64,000 nucleotides of DNA from Bacillus sp. ISL-45 (GTDB taxonomy: Bacteria > Bacillota > Bacilli > Bacillales > Cytobacillaceae): the NCBI RefSeq assembly GCF_018613195.1, contig NZ_JAGGQQ010000005.1:463593-527592 (forward strand). Direction: 5' to 3'. The notes below the pieces were generated by a model. That model was not told the origin of the DNA. It saw nothing but the letters and a program-made list of their open reading frames with translations, and did no database searches. Shown piece by piece: positions 33,854 through 42,778 of this stretch. The stretch's first letter is position 1. Every line of letters begins with the position of its first letter. A program made the translations under genes and the position numbers.

Positions 33854-35203
33854 TTGCTAAGAGGAATAGCCATTGCAGTCCTCGTCATTGGTATTGCCGG
33901 AACTGCCTATTGGGGTTATCAGGAGCACAGGGAAAAAACAGCGGTACTGATTAATGCTGAAAATAATTACCAAAGAGCCTTTCATGACCTGACATATCAA
34001 ATTGACTTATTGAACGATAAAATTGGTACAACACTAGCGATGAATTCAAGAAGTTCATTATCACCACAGTTGGCAGAGGTTTGGAAAATCACCTCGCAGG
34101 CTCATAATGATGTAGGGCAGCTTCCTTTGACACTTTTGCCATTTAATAAGACGGAAGAATTTCTGGCGAATATCGGTAATTTCAGTTATAAAGCAGCAAT
34201 CCGTGATCTGGATAAAGAACCATTAACAGAAAAAGAATATTCGACACTTAAGACCTTATATGAACAATCAGGTGAAATCCAGCAGGATTTAAGGCAAGTC
34301 CAGCATATGGTCCTGGAAAATAATCTCCGATGGATGGATGTTGAACTCGCTCTTGCTACAGAAAAGGGCCAGACTGACAATACCATCATTGATGGGTTCA
34401 AGACTGTCGAAAAAACAGTAGAAGGGTATACGGAAACAGATTTCGGACCAGCACAGATCAATCTTCAGAAAAAAGATGAAAATTTCAAAAAGCTGCCTGG
34501 CGAGCAAATATCCAAGGAAAAAGCGATCCAGATTACGAGGAAATATACTCCGGTCAGAAATGGCGGCAACGTGAAGGTAACAGAAAATGGCAAAGGCTCG
34601 GATTATGGATTTTTCAGTGTTTCGATCCAGAATCCAAAATCAAAACTTGAAGCGAATATGGATATAACCAAAAAAGGTGGCTATCCAATCTGGTTCTTGC
34701 TTGACAGAGATGTGAAGAATCAAAAACTCAGCCTCAACGACGCTTCTAATAAGGCAATCGCCTTTTTAAAGGATCATAATTTCGAAAACCTGGATCTCTT
34801 TGAAAGCGCCCAATATGATAATATCGGTGTATTTACTTTTGTCGGTACGCAGGACGACGTAAGAATTTATCCCGATGCAATCAATATGAAAGTCGCACTG
34901 GACAATGGAGATGTCATCGGCTTCTCTGCGGAGGATTATTTGAAATCCCATAAAACAAGGGAAATTCCACAGGTTGGCATTGACATGGCGGAGGCAAAAA
35001 AGAAAGTCAATCCAAATCTCAAAGTGATGGATGAGAAGCAAGCAATTATCCTGAACGACATTAATGAAGAGGTGTTATGCTATGAATTCACAGGAGTTCT
35101 CGGCAATGACACCTTCAGGATTTATATCAATGCGGAAGACGGAACGGAAGAGAAAGTAGAAAAACTGCAAAATGCTGAACCAGTATATGAGGATGTAGTC
35201 TAA
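33854..35203 (+). CDS. ypeB: Germination protein YpeB
   Basis: 449-aa partner that stabilises and localises SleB in the dormant spore. N-terminal membrane helix/signal (about 1-20), an elongated helical region, and C-terminal PepSY repeats (from about residue 215 on, KAIQITRKYTP and DMAEAKKKVNP regions). Length agrees with B. subtilis YpeB (450 aa). TTG start with GGGGTGA upstream. Confidence 0.94.
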   Translation: MLRGIAIAVLVIGIAGTAYWGYQEHREKTAVLINAENNYQRAFHDLTYQIDLLNDKIGTTLAMNSRSSLSPQLAEVWKITSQAHNDVGQLPLTLLPFNKTEEFLANIGNFSYKAAIRDLDKEPLTEKEYSTLKTLYEQSGEIQQDLRQVQHMVLENNLRWMDVELALATEKGQTDNTIIDGFKTVEKTVEGYTETDFGPAQINLQKKDENFKKLPGEQISKEKAIQITRKYTPVRNGGNVKVTENGKGSDYGFFSVSIQNPKSKLEANMDITKKGGYPIWFLLDRDVKNQKLSLNDASNKAIAFLKDHNFENLDLFESAQYDNIGVFTFVGTQDDVRIYPDAINMKVALDNGDVIGFSAEDYLKSHKTREIPQVGIDMAEAKKKVNPNLKVMDEKQAIILNDINEEVLCYEFTGVLGNDTFRIYINAEDGTEEKVEKLQNAEPVYEDVV

Positions 35204-35233
35204 GGGAAAGCCAAGTGCTTTCCCCTTTTTTAT
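35204..35233 (+). terminator. Intrinsic terminator of sleB-ypeB
   Basis: GGGAAAGC / GCTTTCCC stem followed by CTTTTTT. Confidence 0.9.
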
Positions 35234-35270
35234 TGTATAGAGTTATAAAAGAACTACCTGTGGGTGTGTT

Positions 35271-35493
35271 AATCCAGCTCCAGCTCCAGCGCCTAGCCCC
35301 TCGAGACTCTTGTCTAGCTGCGGCTCCTAACTCCTCGAGACGCTTCGTTCCTGCCAATGAAGTCAAAGAACGACTTCACTGTCAGGCCCTCCGAGGCACA
35401 CGATGTGCTAGACCCGCCAGCCACAGGACGTGGCGTTTATAGGCGGGTAGCGCTTGTCGGGGCTGAACGAGGCGCTTGCGCTTTTTGTTCTTT
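35271..35493 (+). repeat. Repeat element R3, copy 1
   Basis: GC-rich intergenic element beginning AATCCAGCTCCAG and 'CGCCTAGCCCCT' and ending GAGGCGCTTGCGCTTTTTGT. Further copies at 49375-49733 and, inverted, at 50600-50760. Related elements are abundant in Bacillaceae genomes. It accounts for the open frames in this stretch. Confidence 0.75.
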
Positions 35494-35679
35494 CAAGTTC
35501 TTCAGAACATGGTTTGCGATGTTGGGAAAGTAACAAGATTTACGAAAAGAGGTTTGTAAAAATAATCCATTAAAGGACTATTGCACCAGATTAGTCCTGC
35601 ATGTCATAATAAATATGAGATAGTTCTCAATCAAACAAATTAAAAGCAACATAGACAGAAGTGGGGAAGTGGGTTAGCT

Positions 35680-36339
35680 ATGATAAAAATCGGTGATAAC
35701 ATAATCCTTGAGCATAGATATTCTGACAGCTTTGAACAATATAAGTGTAAACTCGTTGAGCGTCAGGGCAATGATTTATTTATTGATTACCCTGTAAATT
35801 TGAATACCAACAGAACAGTGTTCTTGCTTGAGGGTACACCGTTAAAGGCTAATTTTGTTACAGATTCAGGTTCTCATTATTATTTTGACACGGAAGTCAA
35901 AGGAAGAGTCAAGCTTAATATCCCAATGGTGATTCTGTCGTATCCAGGCAAGGACCGACTCATTAAAATTCAGCGCAGGCAATTTGTCCGGGTTGAAACC
36001 TCCGTGGATGCAGCTGTTTACTCCGGCAAGGGAGAATTCACTCCATTTACAACAGTAACGGATGATATCAGCGCTGGAGGAGCTGCATTGCTGATTGATA
36101 AAAAAAGCAGTCTGAAGGAGGATATGGAAGTTGAATGCTGGTTTGTCCTCCCGATGCAGAATGGAGAATTTGAATACAGGAAGTTCCGTGGAAAAGTAGT
36201 TCGAATCATCGACGGTGAAGGACATATGAACAAGGCTTCTGTCCAATTCTTTGACTCCACTGGTACCGACAGGCAGATGCTTCTAAGATTTTGCTTTGAA
36301 AGACAGCTTGAAATGAAGAAAAAAGGACTTCCTGTTTAA
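35680..36339 (+). CDS. ypfA: PilZ-domain c-di-GMP receptor (MotI/DgrA, YpfA)
   Basis: 219-aa YcgR-type protein: N-terminal YcgR-N domain (about 1-90) and C-terminal PilZ domain (about 95-210). The c-di-GMP motifs are intact: RRQFVR (RxxxR) near 101 and DDISAGG (D/NxSxxG) near 130. In B. subtilis this protein (MotI/DgrA) binds MotA when loaded with c-di-GMP and stops flagellar rotation. Start ATG 35680 after GTGGGGAAGTGGG. Confidence 0.92.
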   Translation: MIKIGDNIILEHRYSDSFEQYKCKLVERQGNDLFIDYPVNLNTNRTVFLLEGTPLKANFVTDSGSHYYFDTEVKGRVKLNIPMVILSYPGKDRLIKIQRRQFVRVETSVDAAVYSGKGEFTPFTTVTDDISAGGAALLIDKKSSLKEDMEVECWFVLPMQNGEFEYRKFRGKVVRIIDGEGHMNKASVQFFDSTGTDRQMLLRFCFERQLEMKKKGLPV

Positions 36340-36402
36340 AAGGAATAAATACCTGGAAATGCTCCAATAATAGAATAAAAGATTTTTACGGGAGCATCAG
36401 AA

Positions 36403-36585
36403 ATGAAAACACTTGAAAGAATCCTTATCAAAATCGCTATTATTCAATTTGTTTTTTTAATTATCGCCCAAATATTCTTCCATGAAATCAATGCTTTTCC
36501 TGAGCTTAAAGAAATTACCCAATACGAGGGTGTAACGGACAATAACCATTCAGAAGTCCTGAAATCCATAAGAAGCAAAGAGTAA
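36403..36585 (+). CDS. ypfB: YpfB family small membrane protein
   Basis: 60-aa protein with one N-terminal transmembrane helix (about 8-28) and a polar tail. Same place and size as B. subtilis ypfB (DUF5359), between ypfA and cmk. RBS is TACGGGAG. Function unknown. Confidence 0.8.
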   Translation: MKTLERILIKIAIIQFVFLIIAQIFFHEINAFPELKEITQYEGVTDNNHSEVLKSIRSKE

Positions 36586-36612
36586 GCAGGTTGGAAGCCT
36601 GCTTTCTTTTAT
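36584..36612 (+). terminator. Intrinsic terminator after ypfAB
   Basis: AAGCAGG / CCTGCTT stem and TCTTTTATTTT tail. Confidence 0.85.
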
Positions 36613-36806
36613 TTTGCGGTTTAAAGCCGCTTTAAAAAGTGCTCTCGACTCATTTTTGAAAAAGGTTGATTCCTTTAGTGGCATGGGTGCAGGGAAAGTT
36701 TAGAAAAGTGCCTCAAAAAAAGTGTTGATTAGCGAGGATTAAAAGATTTTTGTGTTAAAATATAAGAGTATATAAAGTAACAACTAGAAGTGTACCAGGA
36801 GGAAAT

Positions 36807-37481
36807 ATGAGTAGACGAATTTCAATTGCCATAGACGGTCCTGCAGCAGCAGGAAAAAGTACGGTTGCCAAAATTGTAGCCGAAAAACTTACATATATAT
36901 ACATCGATACAGGTGCGATGTACAGGGCACTTACATACAAGGCTTTACATAAAGGGGCCAGCCTGGATAACGAAGCAGGTTTGATTGAAATCTTGAATGA
37001 TACCTCAATTGTGCTTTTGCCTGGAGAATCGGGTCAGATGGTTTTGCTTGATGGAATCGAGGTCACCAATGAGATCAGGAGCGCGGAAGTTACCAATCAA
37101 GTATCATATGTAGCCGTGCATGAACTTGTGAGGAAAGAAATGGTAAAACGCCAGCAGCAGTTTGCAGTTGACGGCGGTGTAGTGATGGACGGAAGGGATA
37201 TCGGCACACATGTATTGCCGAATGCCGAGGTAAAGGTCTTTTTGCTTGCAAGTGTTGAAGAAAGGGCACAACGCCGTCATGCAGAGAATATCCAAAAAGG
37301 ATTCCCTTCTGATCTTGAAAAGCTGAAAGAAGAGATTGCCGCGCGTGACAAAATTGATTCTGAGCGGGAAGTGGCTCCATTGAAAAAAGCGGATGATGCA
37401 GTCGAGATAGATACAACCTCTTTGTCAATCCAAGACGTTGTAGGGGAAATTATGGAATTGGCGCTTGAAAGGATCGGGTGA
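36807..37481 (+). CDS. cmk: Cytidylate kinase
   Basis: 224-aa (d)CMP kinase supplying CDP. P-loop '[11 protein letters not shown]' at residues 8-18, DTGAMYRA substrate motif, '[13 protein letters not shown]' and a lid with paired Arg (RAQRRHAE). Length equals B. subtilis Cmk. RBS AGGAGG. Its TGA overlaps the start of the next gene. Confidence 0.96.
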   Translation: MSRRISIAIDGPAAAGKSTVAKIVAEKLTYIYIDTGAMYRALTYKALHKGASLDNEAGLIEILNDTSIVLLPGESGQMVLLDGIEVTNEIRSAEVTNQVSYVAVHELVRKEMVKRQQQFAVDGGVVMDGRDIGTHVLPNAEVKVFLLASVEERAQRRHAENIQKGFPSDLEKLKEEIAARDKIDSEREVAPLKKADDAVEIDTTSLSIQDVVGEIMELALERIG

Positions 37482-38065
37482 AATTGACGGTTTATTCGTT
37501 TGTAAGGTCTCTAGTAAATTCAGTTTTGAGTCCAATTTATCGCATTGAGGTAATTGGCAAAGAAAATGTGCCTTCTGATGGCGGTGTGCTGTTATGTGCC
37601 AATCATATTGACAATCTTGATCCCCCGGTAGTTGGGATCACGGCCCCTCGTCCCGTCCATTTTATGGCGAAGGAAGAGCTTTTCTCTGTCCCTGTACTTG
37701 GGAAAATTGTCCCTCACCTGAATGCTTTCCCTGTTAAAAGGGGAATGAGCGACAGGGAAGCTTTAAGAAAAGGTCTCGGAATTTTAAAGGATGGAAAGGT
37801 TTTAGGTCTGTTTCCAGAGGGAACAAGAAGCAAGACAGGTGAAATGGGTAAAGGGCTTGCAGGAGCGGGCTTCTTTGCGCTCCGGTCTGATGCTCGTGTC
37901 GTACCGTGCGCGATCATCGGTCCATACAAAGCATTCAAGAAATTGAAGGTGGTATATGGAAAGCCTATTGATATGGAGTCTATTAAAGAAAAAAAGTTAA
38001 ATGCAGAACAGACAACTGACTTGATCATGGGTGAAATCCAAGAACTGATTAACAAATATAAGTAA
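37478..38065 (+). CDS. plsC: 1-acyl-sn-glycerol-3-phosphate acyltransferase
   Basis: 195-aa enzyme that converts lysophosphatidic acid to phosphatidic acid in the membrane. Acyltransferase block I NHIDNLD (N-H-x4-D, about residue 42), block III FPEGTRS (about 113), block IV 'VVPCAIIG'. GTG 37478 overlaps the cmk stop by four bases; TTG 37484 is an alternative. The cmk-plsC pairing links CTP and phospholipid synthesis. Confidence 0.9.
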   Translation: MKLTVYSFVRSLVNSVLSPIYRIEVIGKENVPSDGGVLLCANHIDNLDPPVVGITAPRPVHFMAKEELFSVPVLGKIVPHLNAFPVKRGMSDREALRKGLGILKDGKVLGLFPEGTRSKTGEMGKGLAGAGFFALRSDARVVPCAIIGPYKAFKKLKVVYGKPIDMESIKEKKLNAEQTTDLIMGEIQELINKYK

Positions 38066-38219
38066 TGTTTCTTGCTTGACAAAAATGTCTGTTTGTAAGA
38101 AGTTATTAAGAAGAGATATTTTTAGAATTTTCACTTAGTGGCTAATTATGGTGTTTTTAAAGTGGCTTTTCGCCACAAAGCATATATTTGCAGCAGTCAT
38201 GGATTAAGGAGGAGTACAT
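38066..38219 (+). promoter_or_regulatory. Leader region of the S1-domain gene
   Basis: TTGACA occurs at about 38076 without a good -10. A hairpin GTGGC-TTTTC-GCCAC lies at 38162-38176 and is not followed by T. Otherwise nothing recognisable. Confidence 0.3.
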
Positions 38220-39359
38220 ATGTCAGAAGATATGAACCAAATTGAGGTAAAAAACTTTGAGGCTGGAGACCGAGTTAAAGGCCAAGTAACAAAAGTGGAA
38301 GAAAAGCAAGTTTTAGTAGATATCGAAGGCAGCAAGCTGGACGGCATCATCCCGATCAGTGAACTATCCAGCCTTCACGTTGAAAAAGCAGAAGATGCGG
38401 TTTCTGTCGGCGATGAGTTGGATTTGGAAGTACAAAAGGTTGAAGAAGAAGCTTTGATTCTTTCAAAGAGAAAAGTAGATGCAGAAAAAGCTTGGGAAGA
38501 ACTAAAAGGCAAATTTGAGAGTGGCGAAGTTTTCGATGCTGAAGTGAAAGATGTCGTTAAGGGCGGCCTGGTAGTGGATCTTGGTGTCCGCGGTTTCGTT
38601 CCGGCATCACTTGTAGAATCTTACTTTGTGGAAGATTTCTCTGATTACAAAGGGAAGACGCTCAGTTTCAAAATTGTAGAACTTGACCAGGAGAAGAACC
38701 GCTTGATTCTATCACACCGTGCAGTTGTGGAAGAAGAACAAGGAAAGAAAAAGCAGGACTTGCTTGCGGCTATCCAATCTGGGCAGGTTATTGAGGGTAC
38801 AGTACAAAGAATCACAGACTTTGGAGCGTTCGTGGATATCGGCGGAGTTGATGGACTTGTCCATATTTCACAGCTTTCCCATGAGCATGTAGAAAAGCCA
38901 TCTGACGTTGTCGAGGAAGGTCAGCAGGTTCAAGTTAAAGTGTTGAGCGTGGATCGTGATAATGAGCGTATTTCACTTTCTATCAAAGAAACACTGCCTG
39001 GACCATGGGCGGACATTGATGAGAAAGCTCCTAAGGGTAGCACTTTGGAAGGAACGGTGAAGCGTTTGGTTTCTTACGGTGCATTTGTCGAAGTATTCCC
39101 TGGGGTTGAAGGCCTTGTCCATATTTCACAAATTTCTCATAAGCATATCGGCACTCCGCATGAAGTCCTTCAAGAAGGGCAGACTGTAAAAGTGAAGGTG
39201 CTTGAAGTTAACAAGGAAGATCAAAGACTATCACTTAGCATGAAGGAGTTCGAGGAAAGAGAAAGCAATGAGGCGTTTGACTATGAACTTCCTGAGGAAA
39301 CAAAGGGCTTCAGTTTAGGTGATATGATCGGAGACAAGCTAAAGAATCTTAAACAGTAA
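38220..39359 (+). CDS. ypfD: S1 RNA-binding domain protein (ribosomal S1 homologue, YpfD)
   Basis: 379-aa protein with four S1/OB-fold repeats (about 16-86, 101-166, 186-256, 272-343), the last two with the canonical 'GAFVDIGGVDGLVHISQLSH' pattern. In Bacillus it corresponds to YpfD, shorter than E. coli S1 (557 aa) and not essential for translation in B. subtilis. Strong RBS (TAAGGAGGAG). Followed 12 bases later by fni. Confidence 0.93.
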   Translation: MSEDMNQIEVKNFEAGDRVKGQVTKVEEKQVLVDIEGSKLDGIIPISELSSLHVEKAEDAVSVGDELDLEVQKVEEEALILSKRKVDAEKAWEELKGKFESGEVFDAEVKDVVKGGLVVDLGVRGFVPASLVESYFVEDFSDYKGKTLSFKIVELDQEKNRLILSHRAVVEEEQGKKKQDLLAAIQSGQVIEGTVQRITDFGAFVDIGGVDGLVHISQLSHEHVEKPSDVVEEGQQVQVKVLSVDRDNERISLSIKETLPGPWADIDEKAPKGSTLEGTVKRLVSYGAFVEVFPGVEGLVHISQISHKHIGTPHEVLQEGQTVKVKVLEVNKEDQRLSLSMKEFEERESNEAFDYELPEETKGFSLGDMIGDKLKNLKQ

Positions 39360-39371
39360 TGGTGATATATC

Positions 39372-40424
39372 GTGTCAAGATCAAAACGTAAATGGGACCA
39401 TATCCAATATGCCCTTGAAACAGGCCAGAAGCGCCTAACCGGTTTTGACGATATTAAGTTTGTAAACCAAAGCTTGCCTGGATCAAATCTTGGTTCAGTA
39501 AAATTGGAAACTGAAATTGGCGAACTTTCTTTAAGTTCGCCAATTTTTATAAATGCCATGACTGGCGGCGGCGGAGAGCGAACTTACCGAATCAACCGAG
39601 AATTGGCGATAGCGGCAAGAGAGACTGGATCGGCCATTGCGGTTGGATCACAAATGGCTGCACTGAAGAATCCGGGTGAAGGAAGAAGTTATGAAGTTGT
39701 AAGGGAAATGCATCCAAACGGCATTATCCTTGCCAATTTGGGCAGTGAGGCAACAGTCGGGCAGGCAAGAGCCGCAATCGATATGATCCAGGCAGATGGC
39801 CTGCAAATCCACTTGAATGTAGTGCAGGAATTGACCATGCCCGAGGGAGATAGGGATTTTGAAGGTGCGTTAGCAAGAATTGCAGAAATTCAACACAGTG
39901 TCGGGATTCCGGTAGTGGTGAAAGAGGTAGGGTTTGGCATAAGTGCCGAGACTGCTGCAGCTCTTATATCATCAGGAATACGCTATGTTGATGTTGGCGG
40001 ATTTGGCGGCACCAATTTTGCGGAAATAGAAAATAAGCGGAGGAACCGTTTATTGACGTTTTTTGAGGATTGGGGAATACCGACTGCAGCCTCGATTATT
40101 GAGACAAAATCTGCTTCACAAGAACTTTCTGTTATAGCTTCAGGCGGAATACAGACTAGCCTGGATATAGTTAAAGCCCTTGCCGCTGGTGCCGACGCGG
40201 CCGCAATGGCAGGATACTTGCTCAAGACCTTGATGGAGAATGGGACAGAAGAGTTGATCCAGGAAATCAATATGATAAAAGATGAAATTGCTGTCATTAT
40301 GACAGCGCTTGGAGTACATACAATCGACGCACTGAAGAACGTACCCCTTGTCATCTCAGGAGAAACTCATCACTGGCTCGAACAAAGAGGAATAGATACT
40401 TCAGCATTTGCCAGAAGGCGATAA
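39372..40424 (+). CDS. fni: Type 2 isopentenyl-diphosphate delta-isomerase
   Basis: 350-aa FMN- and NADPH-dependent enzyme interconverting IPP and DMAPP. Family motifs: '[19 protein letters not shown]' at the N-terminus, NAMTGGG (FMN site), [19 protein letters not shown], and VKEVGFGIS. Starts at GTG 39372; length equals B. subtilis Fni (349 aa). It feeds the isoprenoid route used by hepS/hepT. A perfect 14-bp hairpin with a T-tract lies within codons 48-58, as described in a separate entry. Confidence 0.94.
   Translation: MSRSKRKWDHIQYALETGQKRLTGFDDIKFVNQSLPGSNLGSVKLETEIGELSLSSPIFINAMTGGGGERTYRINRELAIAARETGSAIAVGSQMAALKNPGEGRSYEVVREMHPNGIILANLGSEATVGQARAAIDMIQADGLQIHLNVVQELTMPEGDRDFEGALARIAEIQHSVGIPVVVKEVGFGISAETAAALISSGIRYVDVGGFGGTNFAEIENKRRNRLLTFFEDWGIPTAASIIETKSASQELSVIASGGIQTSLDIVKALAAGADAAAMAGYLLKTLMENGTEELIQEINMIKDEIAVIMTALGVHTIDALKNVPLVISGETHHWLEQRGIDTSAFARRR
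39514..39548 (+). terminator. Terminator-like hairpin inside fni
   Basis: AAATTGGCGAACTT (39514-39527) and AAGTTCGCCAATTT (39533-39546) form a perfect 14-bp stem with a five-base loop, then further T. It lies in frame within the coding sequence (peptide [14 protein letters not shown]). It may cause premature termination or pausing, or be chance codon choice. Confidence 0.5.
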
Positions 40425-40443
40425 TATTAAAGGAAGTAAATCA

Positions 40444-40479
40444 GAATAGCCCCCTGCATTTTTGCAGGGGGCTATTCTT
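40444..40479 (+). terminator. Intrinsic terminator of ypfD-fni
   Basis: AATAGCCCCCTGC / GCAGGGGGCTATT, a 13-bp perfect stem with a short T-rich loop. Confidence 0.9.
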
Positions 40480-40539
40480 GTTTAAATGATTTTTTTACGG
40501 CTTCAAGATTCGTCCAAAGCTGCATATTTACAAGGTTTT

Positions 40540-40683
40540 TTAGCTATACTTGCCGTCATTTAATGACCGTGCTTCTTCAGGGCTCTGCATTTTCGCAGCT
40601 CCTGGATAGTGCAATGCCTGGTCACGGTCAGACTCCACACGTCCGCTCTTTTTAAGTTTCTTTTCCTGTCGGTCTTTGCCCAT
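40540..40683 (-). CDS. ypzI: YpzI family small protein
   Basis: 47-aa charged protein, MGKDRQEKKLKKSGRVESDR at the start and PEEARSLNDGKYS at the end, with CTGGAGGTGAAAAT upstream as an excellent RBS. Matches the YpzI family of Bacillaceae small proteins as I recall it. Convergent with fni. Function unknown. Confidence 0.8.
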   Translation of the reverse strand: MGKDRQEKKLKKSGRVESDRDQALHYPGAAKMQSPEEARSLNDGKYS

Positions 40684-40891
40684 ATTTTCACCTCCAGAAT
40701 GATTTGGAATTCAGACAGGAACTAGTCAGCTTAGGAGGACTAGTTCCTGTTAAAGGTTCCTCTATCATTAACTGTTTCCAAGCTGTAAAAAAGATACTGC
40801 TTTTCTTAACATGGAACAGCTAAAAAACTTTATGCAAAAAAGATTAAATTACATAACGGTTTACCATAATGGAAATGATAGGAGGGGTTGG

Positions 40892-41503
40892 ATGGAAGGG
40901 TTGTACTTTTATTGGCTTGCTTGGATCGGTTGGGTTTGGACTACTTTCTTCATGAATAAAAACAATCCTCTGAGACTGAAATGGGCTGTTATCTTGCTGG
41001 CCGTCATTTTTGCTGCACCATACACAGTCGATGTTTTTATTTTCGAGATGCATCTGTCTGCTTTAGCAATTGCCTTGTTTATTTTCCTTGAAACAAGACG
41101 GAAAAAGACTGGCTCATTTTTATATTTATTTTTAAGTTCATTTATTATTATGCTTGCGTACACAAGTTTTTTGATGTTCGAATTATTTGATCCGATTTGG
41201 GTATTGTTCGATCGGAAAATCATGCTAGGAGCAGCAGGTTTTTATCTGGCAGTCCTGTTACATAAAGAAAGGCAAGACCGTATATTAGCATTGATTTCAG
41301 GATTTTTGCAGGGGGATCTATTGTTTTCAGCGATTCTGTGGAAATTTAACTTTCCATATGCTGCTGCTTCCATGGCTTTTATGGACCTCCTGTTCATATC
41401 TCTCGGACTTCTCCTCGCCTGGTCAGCTATTGAATCAATGATTGCGGTCATGTCCGGCAGTACCTTAAATCAAGTTGAAGGGGAGGAACAAAAGACTTCA
41501 TGA
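40892..41503 (+). CDS. yphA: YphA family membrane protein
   Basis: 203-aa integral membrane protein with about six hydrophobic helices and a short cytoplasmic tail. ATG 40892 follows AGGAGGGG; the longer frame from 40811 has no RBS. Same order as B. subtilis (yphA, then the YIEGIA gene) and similar length (199 aa). The stop overlaps the next start in ATGA. In B. subtilis this region is expressed in sporulation; molecular role unknown. Confidence 0.82.
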   Translation: MEGLYFYWLAWIGWVWTTFFMNKNNPLRLKWAVILLAVIFAAPYTVDVFIFEMHLSALAIALFIFLETRRKKTGSFLYLFLSSFIIMLAYTSFLMFELFDPIWVLFDRKIMLGAAGFYLAVLLHKERQDRILALISGFLQGDLLFSAILWKFNFPYAAASMAFMDLLFISLGLLLAWSAIESMIAVMSGSTLNQVEGEEQKTS

Positions 41504-42393
41504 ATGAATATACGTTACCAATCGTATTCGGAATTGCTATTGGGACCTTATCGAGGCTTTTTATGCTTAGGACCGATTATCGTCAGTATCCAACCTATTT
41601 ACACGGAAAAATCATTCATGTAGCTCTCGGATTCATCGCGGCAGGGCTTGGCACTGTTGCAGGTCCTGCAATCATGGAGGAAGAGTTCACGGCGATTACC
41701 TTTTTGACCCTTGCTGCGTCACAATTCAGGGAAGTCAGGAACATGGAGAGAAACACTCTGACTGAACTCGATAGCTATGAACTCGTTTCTCGCGGAAAGA
41801 CATATATTGAGGGCATTGCGATTGCTTTTGAGAGCCGTAATTACCTGGTGATCTTCACTTCCCTTGTCAGCACGCTCGCCTATCTGATATTTAATATTTG
41901 GGCTGGAATCATTGCGGCAGTAATCGCGGTGGTAATATCCCATAAGCTGATGTCAGGGGGGAAGCTGAAGGATATTGTTGAAATCGAATATATGGAACCA
42001 AGGTTTGATGGTGCAGGGCTTTATGTGGATAATATCTATATCATGAACATTGGTCTTCCTGAAAGGCAGAAAGAAGTACTTCGTTATGGTATGGGATTTA
42101 TTTTAAAACCAAAAAACATGAATGCACGGTCCACAATTGCGAATCTTGGTCAGAGGCAGGCTGTTCTGCATGACTTGTCAACTGCGCTTGGCGTTTATCG
42201 CGATTCAGGTACACCAGCGCTCGTTCCGTTGGCGAAGAGGGACCTTGACGATGGCAGAGTAGGAGTTTTCGTGCTTCCGCAGGAACGGGATATCGAGCGG
42301 GCTTTAACGGTAATTGGTGATGTGCCAACACTGGAGAATGCAATCAGGATGCCTTCTGAAAAAAAGAGCAATGAAGGGAGTGGTGCACAATGA
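41500..42393 (+). CDS. yphB: YIEGIA family membrane protein (YphB)
   Basis: 297-aa protein with four to five membrane helices in the first 150 residues and the family motif TYIEGIA (about residue 106), then a cytoplasmic region of about 140 residues. Overlaps yphA by four bases and the next gene by four bases, so the three are a coupled operon. The family is confined to spore-formers; function not established. Confidence 0.85.
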   Translation: MNEYTLPIVFGIAIGTLSRLFMLRTDYRQYPTYLHGKIIHVALGFIAAGLGTVAGPAIMEEEFTAITFLTLAASQFREVRNMERNTLTELDSYELVSRGKTYIEGIAIAFESRNYLVIFTSLVSTLAYLIFNIWAGIIAAVIAVVISHKLMSGGKLKDIVEIEYMEPRFDGAGLYVDNIYIMNIGLPERQKEVLRYGMGFILKPKNMNARSTIANLGQRQAVLHDLSTALGVYRDSGTPALVPLAKRDLDDGRVGVFVLPQERDIERALTVIGDVPTLENAIRMPSEKKSNEGSGAQ

Positions 42394-42575
42394 TGCTGGA
42401 AAAATTCGTCCTTGCCGCCATTACCACGAACCCTAAAAAAATGCCAGCTGGTACAGCCGTTTTTCATTGCGATTCAAAGGAAGAAATGGAGAAGGTTGCT
42501 GCAAACCTTGAAGCAATCCTGGATGGGATCGCTCATGCACTGACAGACGAGCTCTATATTATCGTAAAACACTGA
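42390..42575 (+). CDS. Capping complex subunit for YIEGIA (small protein)
   Basis: 61-aa soluble protein (MMLEKFVLAAITTNPKKMPA...) overlapping the YIEGIA gene by four bases, with GAAGGGAG upstream. A short protein of this kind regularly follows YIEGIA genes and carries this family name in current annotation; the overlap supports a physical partnership. Confidence 0.78.
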   Translation: MMLEKFVLAAITTNPKKMPAGTAVFHCDSKEEMEKVAANLEAILDGIAHALTDELYIIVKH

Positions 42576-42629
42576 CAAGAAATGTTTTCATTGCCTGTTT
42601 AAGGCATCTTTTGATAAACTGATTAAGCC

Positions 42630-42665
42630 AGACCCTTCTGTATATCAAGAAGGGTTTATTTTATA
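42630..42665 (+). terminator. Intrinsic terminator after yphA-yphB operon
   Basis: ACCCTTCT / AGAAGGGT stem followed by TTATTTTAT. Confidence 0.8.
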
Positions 42666-42778
42666 AATGTCTTCAAGGCATTAAATTAATAATGAGAACT
42701 ATAAAAAGTTTTGAGTTTGACATTGTTATGGCTCAGGTCCTTTGACCTGCACAATAGAATTTTGAAAGGGTGATGTTC

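Noticed and set aside
35215-35442. 75-codon open frame as a gene
   Set aside because: It begins in the ypeB terminator and runs through repeat R3.
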